Shown: positions 1 through 6,653 of the stretch, piece after piece
Position numbering within the stretch: the stretch's first letter is position 1
Layout: every line of letters starts with the position of its first letter
Assembly: GCA_964596375.1 (NCBI GenBank)
Contig: CAZQTO010000029.1
Location: forward strand, 1-20,455
Reading direction: 5' to 3'
From: UBA1543 sp964596375
GTDB taxonomy: Bacteria; Pseudomonadota; Zetaproteobacteria; Mariprofundales; Mariprofundaceae
Length of the DNA stretch: 20,455 nt
The notes under the pieces: model-generated
Database searches by the model: none
Told to the model about the DNA's origin: nothing
What the model saw: only the letters and a program-made list of their open reading frames with translations
Program-made: the position numbers and the translations under genes

Positions 1-1
1 C

Positions 2-448
2 TGGATTGGCGATGGCAACAATATGGCCCATTCATGGATCAACGGCTCGGTCAGCTTTGGCTACAAACTGAACATCGCCTGCCCCGATGGTTATTGCCCG
101 GATTCAAGGCTATTGGCGGCGGCCCGTGAATTGGGCGCTGAGGTCACGCTGACTGACGACCCGCTGCTGGCAGCCCGCGATGCCGATCTGGTCACCACCG
201 ATGTGTGGGCCTCGATGGGACAGGAAGAGGAGCAGAAAGAGCGCGAGAAGGCTTTCGCCGGTTTTCAGGTCGGTAAAAATATCATGCTGCAGGCCCAGCC
301 TGATGCTGTTTTCATGCACTGCCTCCCGGCGCATCGAGGCGAGGAGGTGGCAGCGAGTGTCATCGACGGCCCGCAATCGGTGGTTTGGGATGAGGCCGAG
401 AACCGCCTGCATGCGCAGAAGGCTCTACTTGAATTCCTGCTTGGCTGA
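2..448 (+). CDS. argF: Ornithine carbamoyltransferase, C-terminal part (5' end outside window)
   Basis: Cytosolic enzyme of arginine biosynthesis that joins carbamoyl phosphate to ornithine to give citrulline. The frame is open from base 2, before any start codon, and begins W-I-G-D-G-N-N-M-A-H-S-W, the family's conserved block in the ornithine-binding half. The HCLP motif, which holds the reactive cysteine near the ornithine site, is seen in M-H-C-L-P-A-H-R-G-E-E. About 148 C-terminal residues are present and the frame ends in TGA. argB follows after 77 bases and then argG, all on the same strand, so this is the tail of an arginine operon. No terminator is seen between argF and argB. The family call is secure; the N-terminal carbamoyl phosphate domain cannot be judged. 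Confidence 0.93.
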   Translation, partial: WIGDGNNMAHSWINGSVSFGYKLNIACPDGYCPDSRLLAAARELGAEVTLTDDPLLAARDADLVTTDVWASMGQEEEQKEREKAFAGFQVGKNIMLQAQPDAVFMHCLPAHRGEEVAASVIDGPQSVVWDEAENRLHAQKALLEFLLG

Positions 449-525
449 ACACATCCGGTCACTGCAGAAAGATTTTTGAAAACGATTAAGCTGCCGTTGC
501 AGATGCACACAAAGGAGCCGATATA

Positions 526-1413
526 ATGGAACATGGTCAAGCCCGGGCGCAAACACTGCTTGAAGCCCTCCCCTATCTGCAACGCTACGCGGGGCAGAGC
601 ATTGTCATCAAATACGGCGGCAACGCGATGGTGGACGAGGACCTGAAAAAGGGTTTTGCGCGCGATATCGTGCTGCTCAAACAGGTTGGCATCCATCCGG
701 TGGTGGTGCATGGCGGTGGCCCTCAGATCGGCCAGTTACTGGAGAAGATCGGCAAGCAGAGCGAGTTCATTCAGGGCATGCGGGTCACCGATAAGGAGAC
801 CATGGATGTTGTCGAGATGGTACTGGCCGGTCTGGTAAACAAGGAAATCGTCGCCAACATCAGTGCCAGCGGCGGCAGGGCTGTCGGCCTTTCCGGCAAA
901 GACGGTGGCCTGATCTGTGCGCGCAAGATGCTGTTTGAGAAGGATGCGCCGGAACTCAATGTTCCGGAGATTATCGATCTCGGTCATGTCGGCAAAGTGC
1001 ACCACATCAACCCTGAAATCCTGCATATGCTGGAGAAGGATCGATTTATTCCGGTCATCGCCCCGGTCGGCTACCACAAGGATGAGCATCAGAGCTACAA
1101 CATCAACGCAGACCTGGTGGCAGGTGCGATTGCCCAGGCCATTGGTGCGGCCAAGTTGATTCTGCTTACCGATGTGCCCGGCGTATTGAATGAGGACAAG
1201 GAATTGCAGTCCACGCTCTCCGTAGAGCAAGTGGCGGACTGGCTGAAGCGCGGCATCATCAGCGGTGGCATGATTCCCAAGGTGAACTGCTGCATGGAGG
1301 CCATCGAACACGGTGTCGGCAAGGCACACATCATCGACGGGCGTATCCCGCACTCCCTGCTGCTGGAAATCCTTACCGATGAAGGCGTGGGCACAGCCTT
1401 CGGGCCGGAATAG
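526..1413 (+). CDS. argB: Acetylglutamate kinase
   Basis: Phosphorylates N-acetylglutamate, the second step of arginine synthesis, in the cytosol. The 295 residues match the family length. Visible landmarks are K29-Y-G-G near the N-terminus (phosphate-binding lysine and glycines), HGGGPQI at 62-68, and a C-terminal block G-G-M-I-P-K-V followed by an I-I-D-G-R segment. The protein has an N-terminal helical stretch of roughly 25 residues before the first strand; in the family this extension marks the hexameric, arginine-inhibited type, whereas the E. coli type lacks it. Feedback inhibition by arginine is therefore inferred. The start is supported by AAAGGAG eight bases upstream. It lies between argF and argG with gaps of 77 and 82 bases. 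Confidence 0.97.
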   Translation: MEHGQARAQTLLEALPYLQRYAGQSIVIKYGGNAMVDEDLKKGFARDIVLLKQVGIHPVVVHGGGPQIGQLLEKIGKQSEFIQGMRVTDKETMDVVEMVLAGLVNKEIVANISASGGRAVGLSGKDGGLICARKMLFEKDAPELNVPEIIDLGHVGKVHHINPEILHMLEKDRFIPVIAPVGYHKDEHQSYNINADLVAGAIAQAIGAAKLILLTDVPGVLNEDKELQSTLSVEQVADWLKRGIISGGMIPKVNCCMEAIEHGVGKAHIIDGRIPHSLLLEILTDEGVGTAFGPE

Positions 1414-1495
1414 ATTTCCTGCAAATCCCGGCTATCATCGCCCGTCCTAAAACACCGCGCCGCGAAATCGGACGCAACACCATCAAGGAGCTCGC

Positions 1496-2722
1496 ATGTC
1501 TTCATCCTCCATTTCCAAGGTAGTTCTGGCCTATTCCGGTGGTCTCGACACCTCCATCATCCTGAAGTGGCTTCAGGAAACCTACGACTGCGAGGTGGTC
1601 ACTTTCACCGCCGACATCGGCCAGGGCGAAGAAGTCGAGGATGCGCGCATCAAGGCCGAAGCCGGGCATGCATCGGCCATCTATATCGAGGATCTGACCG
1701 AGGAATTCGTGCGCGATTACGTCTATCCGATGTTCCGCGCCAATGCCATCTACGAGGGCGAATACCTGCTCGGAACCTCGATAGCCCGCCCGCTGATTGC
1801 CAAGCGCATGATTGAAATCGCCCAGGCTGAGGGGGCCGATGCCGTTTCCCACGGTGCCACCGGCAAGGGTAACGATCAGGTGCGTTTCGAGTTGGGCTTT
1901 TATGCGCTCAAACCGAATGTGAAAGTGATTGCCCCTTGGCGCGAATGGGGCATGGTCAGCCGCGAAGACATGCTGCGTTTTGCAGATTCGCACGGCATTC
2001 CTGTCGAGCGCAAGCGCGAGGGTTCCAAATCACCCTATTCGATGGATGCCAACCTGCTGCACATCTCCTACGAGGGCTACGATCTTGAGGATCCGTGGTG
2101 CGAGCCGGGCGATGATATGTGGCGCTGGAGCGTCTCCCCTGAAAAAGCCCCGGATCAGCCCGAGTATCTTGAACTATCGTACCGCGGTGGCGATATCGTT
2201 GCCATCAACGGGCAACAGATGACACCAGCCAAGGTGTTGACCGAACTGAACCGCATCGGCGGCAAGCATGGTATCGGTCGCATCGACATCGTGGAGAATC
2301 GTTTTGTCGGCATGAAGTCGCGCGGCTGCTATGAAACACCGGGTGGCACTATCATGCTCAAGGCGCACCGCGCCATCGAGTCGCTCACTGTGGATCGTGA
2401 AGTCGCACACATGAAAGACGAGCTGATGCCGCGCTATGCCAAGATGATCTACAACGGCTTCTGGTTTGCTCCCGAGCGCATCATGCTGCAAAAGCTGATC
2501 GATGCCTCACAGGCCACGGTGAACGGTGATGTGCGTCTGAAGCTGTACAAGGGCAATGTGATGGTTGTCGGGCGTCGCTCCGACGAATCGCTGTTCGACG
2601 AGCGCCTGTGCACCTTCGAAGACGATCAGGGTGCCTACGATCAGAAGGATGCAGGCGGCTTTATCAAACTCAACGCCCTGCGTCTGCGCATGGAGGCCTA
2701 CGCCGGCCGCAAGTTCGATTAA
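1496..2722 (+). CDS. argG: Argininosuccinate synthase
   Basis: Condenses citrulline with aspartate using ATP, the penultimate step of arginine synthesis. The product of 408 residues has the usual length for the type-1 enzyme. The N-terminal A-Y-S-G-G-L-D-T-S is the PP-loop that binds ATP; G-A-T-G-K-G-N-D-Q-V-R-F lies in the citrulline/aspartate site, and S-P-Y-S-M-D-A-N-L follows. AAGGAG five bases before the ATG fixes the start. It is the last arg gene seen here; two inverted repeats lie 17-78 bases after the stop codon. No frameshift or missing motif was noticed. Confidence 0.97.
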   Translation: MSSSSISKVVLAYSGGLDTSIILKWLQETYDCEVVTFTADIGQGEEVEDARIKAEAGHASAIYIEDLTEEFVRDYVYPMFRANAIYEGEYLLGTSIARPLIAKRMIEIAQAEGADAVSHGATGKGNDQVRFELGFYALKPNVKVIAPWREWGMVSREDMLRFADSHGIPVERKREGSKSPYSMDANLLHISYEGYDLEDPWCEPGDDMWRWSVSPEKAPDQPEYLELSYRGGDIVAINGQQMTPAKVLTELNRIGGKHGIGRIDIVENRFVGMKSRGCYETPGGTIMLKAHRAIESLTVDREVAHMKDELMPRYAKMIYNGFWFAPERIMLQKLIDASQATVNGDVRLKLYKGNVMVVGRRSDESLFDERLCTFEDDQGAYDQKDAGGFIKLNALRLRMEAYAGRKFD

Positions 2723-2738
2723 TTTGCTTAAGGAAGAC

Positions 2739-2768
2739 CTGAATAACTGCATCCCTGCACTTATTCAG
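2739..2768. repeat. Inverted repeat 1 behind argG
   Basis: The arms CTGAATAA and TTATTCAG are perfect 8-base complements separated by 14 bases. The repeat starts 16 bases after the argG stop. There is no T-run, so a classical rho-independent terminator is not supported. It is the first of four consecutive dyads in this gap. Confidence 0.6.
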
Positions 2769-2772
2769 TACA

Positions 2773-2800
2773 CCAAGGCAAAAGCGCGGTTTTGCCTTGG
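2773..2800. terminator. Perfect 11-bp hairpin behind argG, possible terminator or processing stem
   Basis: CCAAGGCAAAA and TTTTGCCTTGG pair perfectly around the six-base loop GCGCGG. The stem is long and clearly non-random. The 3' side continues CTCACAAAA with no uridine run, so it is either a weak terminator, a 3'-end stabilising structure for the arg mRNA, or part of a leader for the downstream cytochrome gene. Confidence 0.5.
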
Positions 2801-2834
2801 CTCACAAAATCAAGCCCTTCCGCGCATGATTTTG

Positions 2835-2876
2835 GCGGCCCGTCCATGGGCCGCACGGATACGCTGAGTTTCTCAG
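2835..2876. repeat. Inverted repeats 3 and 4 upstream of the cytochrome b gene
   Basis: Two more perfect dyads follow. GCGGCCC and GGGCCGC lie at 2835-2854 around a six-base loop. CTGAG and CTCAG lie at 2864-2876 around TTT. The last one ends 30 bases before the ATG of the cytochrome b561-like gene. No known riboswitch class was recognised. Confidence 0.5.
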
Positions 2877-2906
2877 AGCATCCTTAAACAAACACGAGGA
2901 GAGAAC

Positions 2907-3482
2907 ATGAGTTATTACGACACCCCCACCAAACTGCTGCACAAGGGTATGGCCCTGACTGTCACCGTGCAGGTATTGCTCAGCTTTTTTATGGAGCCGC
3001 CTGAGCTCGGCAAGGTTCATGAACAGCTTGAATTGCAGCTGTTCGAGGCACATGAATGGGTCGGCATTGCTGCAGCCCTCATCGTCATCGCGCATATCAT
3101 TTACAGCCTGATCAGCAGCGGCAACGCATCCTGGCGCACGCTGTTCCCATGGCTGACCGGTGCAGGCTGCTGCAAACTGCTTGGCGAGATCAAACAGGCG
3201 AGCAGCTGGTTTAAGCAGGGCCTGCCGCATCCGGACAAGTCACATGTACTGGCCTCGGCGATTCACGGTGCAGGCCTGCTTCTTGTGCTCTTTCAGGGCC
3301 TGACCGGCGGCTGCCTGTTTTTAGGCATCGCCGAGAACGGCGCGATGAGTGAAGGCATCAAAGAGGTGAAAGAAATGCACGAGGTGGCCGGCATGTTAAT
3401 TATCGCCTATCTGGTCTTGCACGTTGCCGCCGCCATCTGGCATCAGCGCCTGGGTCACGATGTGATCAGCCGTATCAAGTAG
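2907..3482 (+). CDS. Cytochrome b561-like four-helix membrane protein (paralog 1)
   Basis: Predicted di-heme b-type cytochrome of the inner membrane, 191 residues, resembling the Ni/Fe-hydrogenase cytochrome b / b561 group. Hydrophobic helices lie at about 15-30, 50-70, 117-140 and 158-178. Histidines suited to heme ligation recur at their ends: H12, H49, H63, H120, H158, H172 and H179. The last helix carries L-H-V-A-A-A-I-W-H-Q. A C-C pair sits at 88-89 in the middle loop. GAGGAG five bases before the ATG fixes the start. A strong terminator follows, so it is probably its own transcription unit despite lying next to a distant paralog. Electron donor and acceptor are unknown. Confidence 0.75.
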   Translation: MSYYDTPTKLLHKGMALTVTVQVLLSFFMEPPELGKVHEQLELQLFEAHEWVGIAAALIVIAHIIYSLISSGNASWRTLFPWLTGAGCCKLLGEIKQASSWFKQGLPHPDKSHVLASAIHGAGLLLVLFQGLTGGCLFLGIAENGAMSEGIKEVKEMHEVAGMLIIAYLVLHVAAAIWHQRLGHDVISRIK

Positions 3483-3493
3483 TTCGTTCGGAT

Positions 3494-3513
3494 GGCTCCT
3501 TGTTAAAGGAGCC
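3494..3513 (+). repeat. Hairpin between stop codon and terminator of cytochrome b gene 1
   Basis: GGCTCCTT and AAGGAGCC pair perfectly around GTTA, 11 bases after the stop codon. It lies directly before a second, T-tailed hairpin, so it probably helps termination or protects the 3' end of the mRNA. Confidence 0.6.
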
Positions 3514-3521
3514 CCTTACAC

Positions 3522-3555
3522 AAAACCCCGGCCAGAAGCCGGGGTTTTTGTTTTT
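3522..3555 (+). terminator. Strong rho-independent terminator
   Basis: AAAACCCCGGC and GCCGGGGTTTT form an 11-bp stem around the loop CAGAA, followed on the + strand by a T-rich run, TTTTTGTTTTT. It ends the cytochrome b gene 1 transcript and separates it from the cytochrome b / arsR pair downstream. Confidence 0.92.
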
Positions 3556-3615
3556 CATTATTCAAACGTGCGCTACACTGGTGCAATATCGTCATCAGCC
3601 ACAGAGGAACCCATC

Positions 3616-4275
3616 ATGATTTACCCGCAAGCTATTCGCATCCTGCATTCCTTTCTGGCGCTGGCTATGTTGGCGCAACTGGCTGTCGGCGAACTGATGG
3701 ATGTGCCCGGTGCGCACGAGGTGCCTGAACAGGCCTCGCTGTCTGTAGTTACGCCTGCTTTTGCCCACGGCAGCCATCATGCCGGTAATGCCATCATCAT
3801 TGTGGAAGAAACCCTTGGATTCGAAGTCCATGAATTTCTTGGCCTGTTCATTGCCGGACTCTTGCTGATTCGCCTGCTGCTTGCCTTTTCTTCTGTTCCC
3901 GAGGCCGGCTGGCGGCAGCTTTTTCCATGGTTATCTGCATCCGGTCGTGCAACCCTGCTTGCCGAATCTGCGGCACAGGCAGGTGGCTGGATGAAAGGAA
4001 AGCTGGCTCCACCCGAAGAGGGTGAAACCGTGGCCAAAGCGGTGCATGGCCTGATGTTGCTTACCGCTCTCGCTATCGCCGCAGCCGGTGTGGTGCTGTT
4101 CTTCGGCTGGAATGAGCACGGCAAACAAACAGAACTGATTGAATTAGTCGGAGAAACGCATGAACTGCTGGTCGGCATTTTTGAAGCGCTGCTTGCCGCA
4201 CACGTGCTGGCCGTCATTCTGCATCAATTGCAGGGACATCATATTCTGGCACGCATTCGCCCCGGCAAGTCATGA
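3616..4275 (+). CDS. Cytochrome b561-like four-helix membrane protein (paralog 2), coupled to arsR
   Basis: Predicted inner-membrane b-type cytochrome of 219 residues. It shares the plan of the upstream gene: histidines H11, H72, H144, H182, H196, H203 and H208 line up with H12, H49, H120, H158, H172, H179 and H184 there, and both carry W-R-x-L-F-P-W-L after helix 2. The loop between helices 1 and 2 is about 23 residues longer and contains H-G-S-H-H, possibly metal-binding. An ATG at 3568 is in frame, but AGAGGA seven bases before 3616, and the fact that the first helix starts directly after that ATG, favour 3616. Its stop overlaps the arsR start (ATGA), so the two are translationally coupled. 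The role is unknown; a redox task linked to arsenic or metal stress is inferred only from the coupling. Confidence 0.72.
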   Translation: MIYPQAIRILHSFLALAMLAQLAVGELMDVPGAHEVPEQASLSVVTPAFAHGSHHAGNAIIIVEETLGFEVHEFLGLFIAGLLLIRLLLAFSSVPEAGWRQLFPWLSASGRATLLAESAAQAGGWMKGKLAPPEEGETVAKAVHGLMLLTALAIAAAGVVLFFGWNEHGKQTELIELVGETHELLVGIFEALLAAHVLAVILHQLQGHHILARIRPGKS

Positions 4276-4610
4276 GCACACCATCTGTGCCCTTCAAGGC
4301 ACTGGGCGATCCGGTACGCCTGCGTCTGTTTTACCTGCTTAGCCGCCACGAAGAATTGTGTGTCTGCCACCTGACCGATGCGCTTGAATTACCGCAAAGC
4401 ACTGTTTCAAGGCATCTTGGCTTGTTGCGTCATGCCGAACTGGTCGCTACCCGCCGCGATGGCAAATGGATGTATTATCGCCTGAACGGCAACACTGCGA
4501 CCGCGCTCGCCAAGGTGGTTGAGCAGATGGCAGATGATGGGCTGGAGGCCGATGCCGTGCATCTGGGTAAAATATTGCAAGGCTTATCCCCACCCTGCAC
4601 GACCGTTTGA
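4272..4610 (+). CDS. arsR: ArsR-family metalloregulatory repressor
   Basis: Small winged-helix DNA-binding repressor of 112 residues that releases its operator on binding arsenite or a related metalloid. The segment E-L-C-V-C-H-L at 28-34 matches the CVC motif of E. coli-type ArsR, where these cysteines bind As(III)/Sb(III). The recognition helix region P-Q-S-T-V-S-R-H-L follows at 41-49, and G-K-W-M-Y-Y-R-L at 64-71 forms the wing. A further cysteine sits four residues from the C-terminus. The ATG overlaps the stop of the cytochrome b gene and has no Shine-Dalgarno of its own, so translation is probably coupled. It lies about 3.9 kb from acr3-arsC, which has no closer arsR in this window. 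A general ArsR/SmtB sensor for another metal is possible, but CVC favours arsenic. Confidence 0.88.
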   Translation: MSTPSVPFKALGDPVRLRLFYLLSRHEELCVCHLTDALELPQSTVSRHLGLLRHAELVATRRDGKWMYYRLNGNTATALAKVVEQMADDGLEADAVHLGKILQGLSPPCTTV

Positions 4611-4626
4611 GGAAAACTGCGAATCA
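4611..4626. terminator. Palindrome with T-run between convergent genes, weak terminator candidate
   Basis: The 12-base palindrome AATCAGCTGATT at 4622-4633 is followed on the + strand by a short T-run. It lies where arsR and the minus-strand Yip1 gene converge. It has no loop, so folding as a terminator is doubtful. Confidence 0.3.
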
Positions 4627-5184
4627 GCTGATTTTTAAATGCCCCAGCGCAAACATCATGGCGCCGCCGATCATGGCAACGATAATCAAGGGCACAATAA
4701 TCACTGCCACGGCACGGCCACCGGAAATGCGGCAATGCGAAACAAGCCCCAGCCACAGCAGGTACATGCTCCATAGAAATGCGACTGTACCTCCCCAGGA
4801 AAGACCCACAAACATCATCGGCGCAAATGCATAGGCAGAAAGCTGAAAGGCATTGGCCGGAGTCAAACGAGCGCCGCCAAAGGCCTTCACACCCCAACTG
4901 ATATAGGCGGCCAGCATCCACATGCCGATAAGAATGCATCCCCAGGTAAAGGGCAGCATGAAAAGCATTCCCAGACTATAAAATGGTACGGCAACAAAGG
5001 TCAGAATGAAAATGATAATAGAAGCAAAAAACAGACTGTTGCCATAAAACACGGCAAAAGGCGCGCCGGCAAAAAATTCGCGGGGCTGGGTAAGCAGCGA
5101 CTTCAGCGCAGCAAGGAAGGTCTGTGCCGGACGATTGCTCTGGAAATAGGTGATTTCCGTGCTCTCTGTTGCAGTATCATTCAT
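4624..5184 (-). CDS. Yip1-domain multi-pass membrane protein
   Basis: Integral inner-membrane protein of 186 residues with about five hydrophobic helices, resembling the Yip1 family; its biochemical role in bacteria is not defined. The N-terminal 15 residues are polar, then a segment with P-R-E-F-F leads into the first helix. An ATG 17 codons upstream is in frame, but GGAGG seven bases before 5184 selects this start. It is the last minus-strand gene of the region beginning at the sigma gene; the 136-base gap to atpC leaves open whether it is co-transcribed. It converges with arsR. The family call rests on overall look and is moderate. Confidence 0.6.
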   Translation of the reverse strand: MNDTATESTEITYFQSNRPAQTFLAALKSLLTQPREFFAGAPFAVFYGNSLFFASIIIFILTFVAVPFYSLGMLFMLPFTWGCILIGMWMLAAYISWGVKAFGGARLTPANAFQLSAYAFAPMMFVGLSWGGTVAFLWSMYLLWLGLVSHCRISGGRAVAVIIVPLIIVAMIGGAMMFALGHLKIS

Positions 5185-5320
5185 CGTATTGCCTCCGTGA
5201 GCCACGAAGCATGGCGCTATATACACCGGATGCAAGAGGGCGTTTTCTGCATCTTGGCTTGCTGTTTATTTCGCCACAATTCTTCTCAAACCATATCGGG
5301 ATAGTAAGCCCAGCTGTTTG

Positions 5321-5743
5321 TTATCCTCGACCTTGATTCCTTCTGGACAGCTTCAATCGTACAACGGCTATTTCCAGTTCAAGCAGTGCCTTCTCGGCTT
5401 CAGTGGGCGCGGCAAGCCTGTACGTCTCGCGGGCCTGATCCACAACCCGTTTCGCTTTCGCAGCATCTATATCACCAATGCGCTCATAGGCATCTGCAAG
5501 CACTGTTACCTTATCCGGTTGCACCTCCAGATATCCACCGCTGATAAGCATCATATCCTGCCTGCCTTTAGGGTACTTTTTATCAGCAGGACAATAGATA
5601 CGCAGAAGACCGGGGCGAAGAACAGCCAGAAGAGGCGCATGGCCGGGAAAAACCTTCAACTCGCCATCCAAAGTTTCGGTAACCACGGAAATAGCAGAAC
5701 CAGCGTACAGTTCCGTTTCAATGGTCGCGACAAGCACCTTCAT
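5321..5743 (-). CDS. atpC: F-type ATP synthase epsilon subunit, solitary copy
   Basis: Epsilon subunit of the F1 sector, which couples the central stalk to the c-ring and can inhibit ATP hydrolysis. The 140 residues cover the whole family length. F-P-G-H-A-P-L-L at 32-39 and I-S-G-G-Y-L-E-V-Q-P-D-K-V-T-V-L-A-D at 67-84 are the family's conserved beta-sandwich blocks; residues 90-135 form the helical hairpin. No other ATP synthase gene lies nearby, although atpC normally follows atpD. A stop codon one base off frame sits directly before the ATG, there is no Shine-Dalgarno, and the ATG overlaps the TGA of a possible 48-codon ORF. Whether this is the only epsilon gene or a second copy cannot be told here. 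Confidence 0.88.
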   Translation of the reverse strand: MKVLVATIETELYAGSAISVVTETLDGELKVFPGHAPLLAVLRPGLLRIYCPADKKYPKGRQDMMLISGGYLEVQPDKVTVLADAYERIGDIDAAKAKRVVDQARETYRLAAPTEAEKALLELEIAVVRLKLSRRNQGRG

Positions 5744-5886
5744 AAGTCAGGAAGCATGGAGAAAAGCATCCCGGATGCAAGGCCGAAAGGATTCAATATT
5801 CTCACTGTACGTCTGCCGAACGGCATGGTGACACTGCAAATCATCACCAATACTGCAACAGAAAGCCGGAACCTCTCTGGCAACAC
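5740..5886 (-). CDS. Possible small membrane protein between the c'-type cytochrome and atpC
   Basis: Candidate only. After the TAG of the cytochrome gene the same frame stays open for 50 sense codons and ends in a TGA that overlaps the atpC ATG (ATGA). A GTG six bases after that TAG would give 48 residues, with a hydrophobic stretch R-L-S-V-A-V-L-V-M-I-C-S-V near the N-terminus that could be one membrane helix, and an end rich in Leu, Met and Phe. There is no Shine-Dalgarno, so it would need reinitiation after the cytochrome. atpC also lacks a Shine-Dalgarno, which makes coupling through this ORF attractive. No family was recognised and chance is not excluded. Confidence 0.3.
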   Translation of the reverse strand: MLPERFRLSVAVLVMICSVTMPFGRRTVRILNPFGLASGMLFSMLPDL

Positions 5887-5892
5887 ACTATT

Positions 5893-6375
5893 CTATTGCC
5901 GGTACGTGCTGTGGCAGGAAGTGCAGTATTGCATGGTGACATGCAGGGCTTGCAGTGAAGCAGACGTATCGTGCGTCTTCAATGCCTTGGCCAAATCATC
6001 GGCGCTTGCATGAAAGGCCAGAGCCAGATTGCGGAAGTCTTCGTTCTGAAATCCATTGCACATCCTTTTCATTTGCGGCGTCATGCCCAGCTTCATTTGA
6101 GCAGTCTGAGCTGCACTATCAAATTCCCCGCGCGCCAGGGCATCCACAATATCGCTGACTGCCTCAAGGTGGGAGCGCATCATGGCCAACTGATGCTGCT
6201 TTCTCGGCCCCTGCACACCCAGTGAGATTCTTTCATCCGGCTGCATGCCCATACCACCCATACCACGTTGCATGCCCATGCCGCCTTGCATACCCGGCCC
6301 ACTCATATCAGCGGCAACGGCCGTTGTTCCAACCACGCATAGCGCAGCAACTGCAATCCAAATCATCTTTTTCAT
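5893..6375 (-). CDS. Periplasmic c'-type cytochrome with Met-rich N-terminal segment
   Basis: Exported monoheme protein of 160 residues. A signal peptide covers about 1-22 (M-K-K-M, hydrophobic core, A-V-A-A). Residues 24-44 contain seven methionines among Gly and Gln (G-M-Q-G-G-M-G-M-Q type), a composition known from copper-handling proteins. The rest is helical and ends in C151-T-S-C-H155, a c-type heme site placed ten residues from the C-terminus as in cytochrome c'. There is one extra cysteine at 106. AAGGAG seven bases upstream supports the start. It follows the thioredoxin-like gene by 27 bases in the same direction. Heme attachment is read from the motif; electron transfer, gas binding or metal binding are all possible and the function is not known. 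Confidence 0.72.
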   Translation of the reverse strand: MKKMIWIAVAALCVVGTTAVAADMSGPGMQGGMGMQRGMGGMGMQPDERISLGVQGPRKQHQLAMMRSHLEAVSDIVDALARGEFDSAAQTAQMKLGMTPQMKRMCNGFQNEDFRNLALAFHASADDLAKALKTHDTSASLQALHVTMQYCTSCHSTYRQ

Positions 6376-6402
6376 CTGAGACTCCTTTTCTTTTTTGATT
6401 TC

Positions 6403-6642
6403 TCAATCCTTGTTCAACCATCCGGCGATCTTGCCCCTGCCTGGCACACCACCTGCGTGCACGAGCTCACCATTCACCAGCACAGCCGGTGTCGCCAACA
6501 CACCGGATTGAATGATTTCCTGCATGTCTTCTATCTTTTTCAACTCAATCGGCACTCCTTTTTCCCTGGCCATTTTCTCTATCATCGCCATGGTTGTTTT
6601 GCAGCTGGCACAGCCGGAACCAAGCACCTTTATTTGCTTCAT
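6403..6642 (-). CDS. Small thioredoxin-like redox-active disulfide protein
   Basis: Cytosolic thioredoxin-fold protein of 79 residues, of the short type often seen beside UPF0718/ArsP permeases. It has a C11-A-S-C14 pair in G-S-G-C-A-S-C-K, and A-T-P-A-V at 50-54 supplies the cis-proline loop. It is predicted to exchange thiols and disulfides with the neighbouring permease or its substrate. The start needs care. An ATG at 6657 overlaps the permease stop (ATGA), but AAAGGAGG lies just after that ATG and five bases before the ATG at 6642, so 6642 is preferred. Spacing to the permease is 11 bases, which indicates one operon. Confidence 0.82.
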   Translation of the reverse strand: MKQIKVLGSGCASCKTTMAMIEKMAREKGVPIELKKIEDMQEIIQSGVLATPAVLVNGELVHAGGVPGRGKIAGWLNKD

Positions 6643-6653
6643 TTCTCCTCCTT

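Noticed and set aside
5318..6013. 231-codon open frame on the + strand
   Set aside because: It runs antisense across atpC, whose protein motifs are unmistakable, and into the cytochrome gene. The translation has no recognisable domain.
6230..6310. Repetitive CAT/CCC-rich DNA resembling a short tandem repeat
   Set aside because: It is the coding sequence of the Met-rich segment of the cytochrome; the repetition follows from the protein composition and has no regular unit.
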